Shown: piece after piece, positions 61,031 through 64,000 of the stretch
Numbering within the stretch: the first letter of the stretch is position 1
Layout of the letters: each line of letters starts with the position of its first letter
DNA from: Alcanivorax sp.
GTDB taxonomy: Bacteria > Pseudomonadota > Gammaproteobacteria > Pseudomonadales > Alcanivoracaceae
Length of the DNA stretch: 64,000 nucleotides
Direction of reading: 5' to 3'
Assembly: GCF_017794965.1 (NCBI RefSeq)
Contig: NZ_CP051240.1
Location: 3,410,001-3,474,000, forward strand
Program-made: the position numbers and the translations under genes
Notes under the pieces: generated by a model
Told to the model about the DNA's origin: nothing
The model's input: the letters and a program-made list of their open reading frames with translations, nothing else
The model's database searches: none

Positions 61031-61179
61031 AGTTGAAAGTTCAAAGTTTAAAGTTGAAAAGGCGCGAGGCAGGTTTTTCTTTTCTGAGAGTCAGTGCCCG
61101 CGCCATTACCGGCGAGCGCGGGCATGACCATGCAAAACCCTCTGGCCTGGCCCGCGTTTCAACTTTAAACTTTCAACTG
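61031..61179 (-). repeat. copy 10 of the ~155-bp AAAGTTN palindromic element (reverse orientation)
   Basis: The GGCGCGAGG end is on the left. The right arm TTTCAACTTTAAACTTTCAACTG contributes the stop codon of azoR. The core hairpin TGCCCGCGCC ... GGCGAGCGCGGGCA is clear. Confidence 0.9.
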
Positions 61180-61760
61180 ATTTCTGCCTTCGCTTCTTCC
61201 AGCGCCTTCACCTTGATATCGTCGCCCATGTTCAGCCCTTCCGCGTACACGAAGCTCACATCGTTGATGCCCATGAAGGCAAAAATCATCTTGATGTAGG
61301 GCGTCACTGTGTCGTTGTCGGTGCCAGCATACAAACCGCCACGGGCGGCCAGTACTGTCACCGGCTTGTCCTCCAACAAGCCGATGGAGCCCTGATCGGT
61401 GTAGCGAAAGGTGATCCCGGCACGGGCCACATGGTCGATCCAGCTCTTCAGCTGGCTGGGGATGCCGAAGTTGTACATGGGCAAGCCCAACACCACTTGG
61501 TCTGCCGCCTTCAGTTCCTCAATCAGCGCCATGGAAAAATCATCCACCTGCTGTTGCTCGGCAGAACGCTCATCCTCAGGGGTGAAAAAGGCCCCCACCC
61601 GCTTGCCGTCCAGATGAGGAACCGGATCGGTCGCCAAATCCCGTTCCACGAAGGTAGCTTCAGGGTGTTCGGCCTTGAGCGCGTCCACCTTGGTATTGAC
61701 CAGGGCAGAGGAGTTGCCGCCATCACTGAAAACACTGCTCTTGATTACCAGAATATTCAT
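61173..61760 (-). CDS. azoR: FMN-dependent NADH-azoreductase
   Basis: The 195-aa protein starts MNILVIKSSVFSDGGNSSAL and has LGLPMYNFGIPSQLKSWIDHVARAG, FRYTDQG and VLAARGG, typical of AzoR. It reduces quinones and azo compounds. ATG 61760 has GGAG seven bases upstream. The stop codon lies in the palindromic repeat. It is divergent from a LysR regulator. Confidence 0.92.
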   Translation of the reverse strand: MNILVIKSSVFSDGGNSSALVNTKVDALKAEHPEATFVERDLATDPVPHLDGKRVGAFFTPEDERSAEQQQVDDFSMALIEELKAADQVVLGLPMYNFGIPSQLKSWIDHVARAGITFRYTDQGSIGLLEDKPVTVLAARGGLYAGTDNDTVTPYIKMIFAFMGINDVSFVYAEGLNMGDDIKVKALEEAKAEIS

Positions 61761-61887
61761 CACGTCACTCCATCCTGTGGGGCCGCTCCGGCGGACCAGC
61801 CCGTTTAAATTCGATGAATCTATTGTGATTTCAGATTAACCGATATAAAACAGAGTAAATTTGCTTGTTTAGGTCAGGTAATTCGAT

Positions 61888-62790
61888 ATGTCAGCCAAAA
61901 TCTCCCTGGATCAGTGGCAAGCCCTGATTGCCGTGGTGGACGAGGGCGGTTATGCCAATGCCGCCGAAGCACTGGACAAGAGCCAGTCCGCGATCAGCTA
62001 CGCCGTGCAGAAGATCGAGACCGAGCTGGGGGTGCGCGCCTTTGCTCTTGAAGGCCGCAAAGCCAAACTCACGGGAACCGGGCAGATGCTGTATCGCCAG
62101 GCCAGGATCCTGGTCGAAGAGGCTGAACGTATTGAAAGTACCGCCATCCAGCTCAGCCAGGGGTGGGAACCGCTGGTGCGCGTGACCGCCGACGCCCTGT
62201 TTCCGCAGCACTGCATGCTCACGGCGCTGGATGCCTTTGCCCGGCAGAGCCCGCTGACCCGAATCGAATATACCGAGACCGTGCTGTCCGGCACCGACGA
62301 GGCTCTGTTGCGCAAGGAAGCCGATGTGGTGGTGAATGCACGCATTCCGCCCGGTTTTGTGGGCGAGCCGCTGATGCGGGTGCGGTTCCTGGCGGTGGCC
62401 GCCCCCGACCATCCTCTCAATCAACAGGAGAGCCTGACCCATGAGGATCTGCGCCAGCATCGCCAGATCGTGATCAGGGATTCCGGCAGCCGGCGTATCG
62501 ATGCCGGTTGGCTGGAGGCCGAGCAACGCTGGACCGTCTCCCACTCCTCAACCCGCAATGCGGCCATCCGTCGCGGACTGGGCTTTGCCTGGATGCCGGA
62601 ATCCGACATCGGCAATAGTCTGGAGACCGGAGAGTTGAAGGTATTGCCGCTGAAAGAAGGTGTGGAACGGTTTGTGGATCTGCACCTGATTTATGCGGAT
62701 GGCCAGTACGCCGGCCAGGCGGCACGCTATCTTGGGGAACAGATCCGCCTGGCCGTTGCCCAACCCTGTCCCGGCGTCACGGTTTCCTGA
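61888..62790 (+). CDS. LysR-family transcriptional regulator
   Basis: The 300-aa protein has an N-terminal winged HTH (EGGYANAAEALDKSQSAISYAVQKIETELGV) and a LysR substrate-binding domain. Divergent transcription from azoR with about 125 bp between starts suggests it controls azoR. The ligand is unknown. Confidence 0.92.
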   Translation: MSAKISLDQWQALIAVVDEGGYANAAEALDKSQSAISYAVQKIETELGVRAFALEGRKAKLTGTGQMLYRQARILVEEAERIESTAIQLSQGWEPLVRVTADALFPQHCMLTALDAFARQSPLTRIEYTETVLSGTDEALLRKEADVVVNARIPPGFVGEPLMRVRFLAVAAPDHPLNQQESLTHEDLRQHRQIVIRDSGSRRIDAGWLEAEQRWTVSHSSTRNAAIRRGLGFAWMPESDIGNSLETGELKVLPLKEGVERFVDLHLIYADGQYAGQAARYLGEQIRLAVAQPCPGVTVS

Positions 62791-62835
62791 CAGGCCCCCA
62801 TCGACACTGGATAGACTGAAATTACGGAGAACATC

Positions 62836-63345
62836 ATGCGACTACTGAGCCTGTTACTTGCCAGCCTGCTGCTCAGCGCCTGTGTCAGCCCGGTGGTGAT
62901 CGACCAGCAGGGCGACATCACCCCGAGCCAGTATCAGACCTATGCCTTTATCGAACAGGACGAGGACACCCCCAGGGCCCTGGATGATCAGCGGGCCCGC
63001 AAGGCCCTGGAAAGCGCACTGGCCGACAAGGGCCTCCAGCCTGTGTCGGAGACGCAGGCAGACATTCAGGTGCGTCACTTCTTCAAGCGGGAACAACGCT
63101 ACGACGGCAACGTGATGCAGTTCGGCTTTGGCTATGGTTTCAACAATGTGGCAGTAGGTGCCAGCACGCCCGTTGAGGGGGAGATGACCGAGGAATACAA
63201 ACTGGTTGTTCAGTTTGTGGATCCGGCCAGCAACAACGTGGTGTGGCAAGCCACCAGCCGTGACCGACTGCATGATGAAATGACCAGTGAACGGCGCCAG
63301 GCCCATATCGACAAGGCAGTAAAAGAAATGTTCGAGCGCTTCTGA
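62836..63345 (+). CDS. DUF4136 lipoprotein
   Basis: The 169-aa protein has lipobox LLLSAC and the DUF4136 pattern YQTYAFIEQDED, a variable middle and VVWQATSRDRL ... KAVKEMFERF. It is probably anchored in the outer membrane, role unknown. GGAG lies upstream of the ATG. It follows the LysR gene on the same strand. Confidence 0.87.
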   Translation: MRLLSLLLASLLLSACVSPVVIDQQGDITPSQYQTYAFIEQDEDTPRALDDQRARKALESALADKGLQPVSETQADIQVRHFFKREQRYDGNVMQFGFGYGFNNVAVGASTPVEGEMTEEYKLVVQFVDPASNNVVWQATSRDRLHDEMTSERRQAHIDKAVKEMFERF

Positions 63346-63385
63346 GCGCCGCAACGCCTTTCTCTGCCCACCACCAGGAGCCCGC

Positions 63386-64000
63386 TTGAACGCTGTCATC
63401 ATTGGGCCGCTGGCCTTGCCTGCGCCAGCGCTTGTTATCCTGCTGGCCTTTTTCAGCGCCCTGCTGGCTTTTCAGTGGTGGCAGAAGCGGCGCCAACACA
63501 ACCACTGCGAGGGGGTGCTTTGGCTGATTGCACTGAGCGGCTTGCTGGGCGCCCGGCTGGCCTTTGTATGGCGTTACCAGGACCAGTACCCGGACCTGCT
63601 GAGCATGCTGGATGTGCGCGATGGTGGCTGGTGGTGGCCCGGTGCCCTGCTGGCCTTGCCCCTGCTGTTTCTGGCCCTGTGGAGGCTGCCCCGGCAGCGC
63701 GGCGGTCTACTGATCGCCGCGGGGGCAGCTGCAGCCAGCGCCGGCGTCACCCTCATGGTGCTGGTGGCATTGCAGGCGCCCATGTCCCGGCTGCCAGACA
63801 CCCCGCTTTATAACCTGCAAGGCAAACCGGTGGCCCTGCATGCCATCACTGGCGGCCAGCCCACCCTGATCAATCTGTGGGCCAGTTGGTGCCCGCCCTG
63901 CCGTCGCGAGATGCCCGTGCTGCAGGCGGCGCAGGACCGCTATTCCCGGCTGCGCATTGTGCTCGTCAATCAGGGAGAACGTGCCGGTCCGGTGCGACGC
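63386..64000 (+). CDS. TlpA-like thiol-disulfide oxidoreductase with N-terminal membrane domain (3' truncated by window)
   Basis: From a TTG at 63386 (AGGAG upstream), about 205 codons are visible. The N-terminal 130 residues contain three to four membrane segments with GLLGARLAFVW resembling part of the prolipoprotein diacylglyceryl transferase fold. A thioredoxin-like domain follows with WASWCPPCRREMPVL. The fusion suggests a membrane-bound periplasmic disulfide reductase. The C-terminus lies beyond the window. Confidence 0.78.
   Translation, partial: MNAVIIGPLALPAPALVILLAFFSALLAFQWWQKRRQHNHCEGVLWLIALSGLLGARLAFVWRYQDQYPDLLSMLDVRDGGWWWPGALLALPLLFLALWRLPRQRGGLLIAAGAAAASAGVTLMVLVALQAPMSRLPDTPLYNLQGKPVALHAITGGQPTLINLWASWCPPCRREMPVLQAAQDRYSRLRIVLVNQGERAGPVRR

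Overview
The window is about 64 kb of gene-dense, roughly 60% GC gammaproteobacterial chromosome. The best fit is a marine hydrocarbon-degrading lineage of the Alcanivorax type. The evidence is a rubredoxin/rubredoxin reductase pair next to ubiC-ubiA-phoB-phoR, a periplasmic-type glutaminase, a DcaP-like porin, a Pseudomonas-type homoserine kinase and many GTAGGAG-type REP-like repeats. The genus is an inference from gene content and order. No rRNA, tRNA or CRISPR array was recognised.

Layout. 1-13 kb: the 3' part of an amidohydrolase with a porin, an aminotransferase, a DEAH helicase, two unknown proteins, YajQ, an MpaB-family oxygenase, thiopurine methyltransferase, a short-chain dehydrogenase (SDR) and a peroxiredoxin. 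13-19 kb: a secreted esterase with duplicated N-terminal domains, then porin, exported glutaminase and DUF481 protein on one strand. 19-25 kb: HAD-like protein, amidase-SDR pair, AraC regulator divergent from a fatty acid desaturase. 25.0-27.5 kb: an AT-richer cluster of five small + strand genes, each ending in an attC-like site. It reads as an integron cassette array without a visible integrase (CALIN), carrying two membrane proteins, an HNH nuclease, an ABM-fold protein and a GIY-YIG nuclease. 28.6-33.5 kb: valine catabolism (mmsB, acyl-CoA dehydrogenase, mmsA) divergent from an AraC-type regulator. 33.8-41.7 kb: DUF1963, the DUF3482/DUF2868 pair, a lipoprotein, a DUF815 ATPase, an HSL-type esterase, a beta-barrel protein and thrB. 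42-48 kb: a cellulase-like protein, the divergent znuA / znuCB zinc importer and a MATE transporter. 48-57.5 kb: globin-coupled diguanylate cyclase, lipoprotein, SCP2 protein, rubredoxin reductase and rubredoxin, ubiC, ubiA, Pho-box-preceded phoB and phoR, and a LOG-family protein. 57.5-64 kb: flavin reductases, YqaE, pirin, glutathionyl-hydroquinone reductase, azoR with a divergent LysR regulator, a DUF4136 lipoprotein and a truncated TlpA-like protein.

The most striking non-coding feature is the repeat content. Ten copies of a roughly 155-bp element with AT-rich inverted arms (heptads of the form AAAGTTN) and a GC-rich core hairpin sit mostly at gene 3' ends. In several cases the repeat supplies the stop codon or the last codons. 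Many sequence-unrelated intergenic elements share the same architecture, namely degenerate tandem heptamers with strict period 7, often arranged as a palindrome next to a stop codon. They look like members of one structural superfamily. A separate GTAGGAG...CTCCTAC REP/REPIN-like family is interspersed among them.
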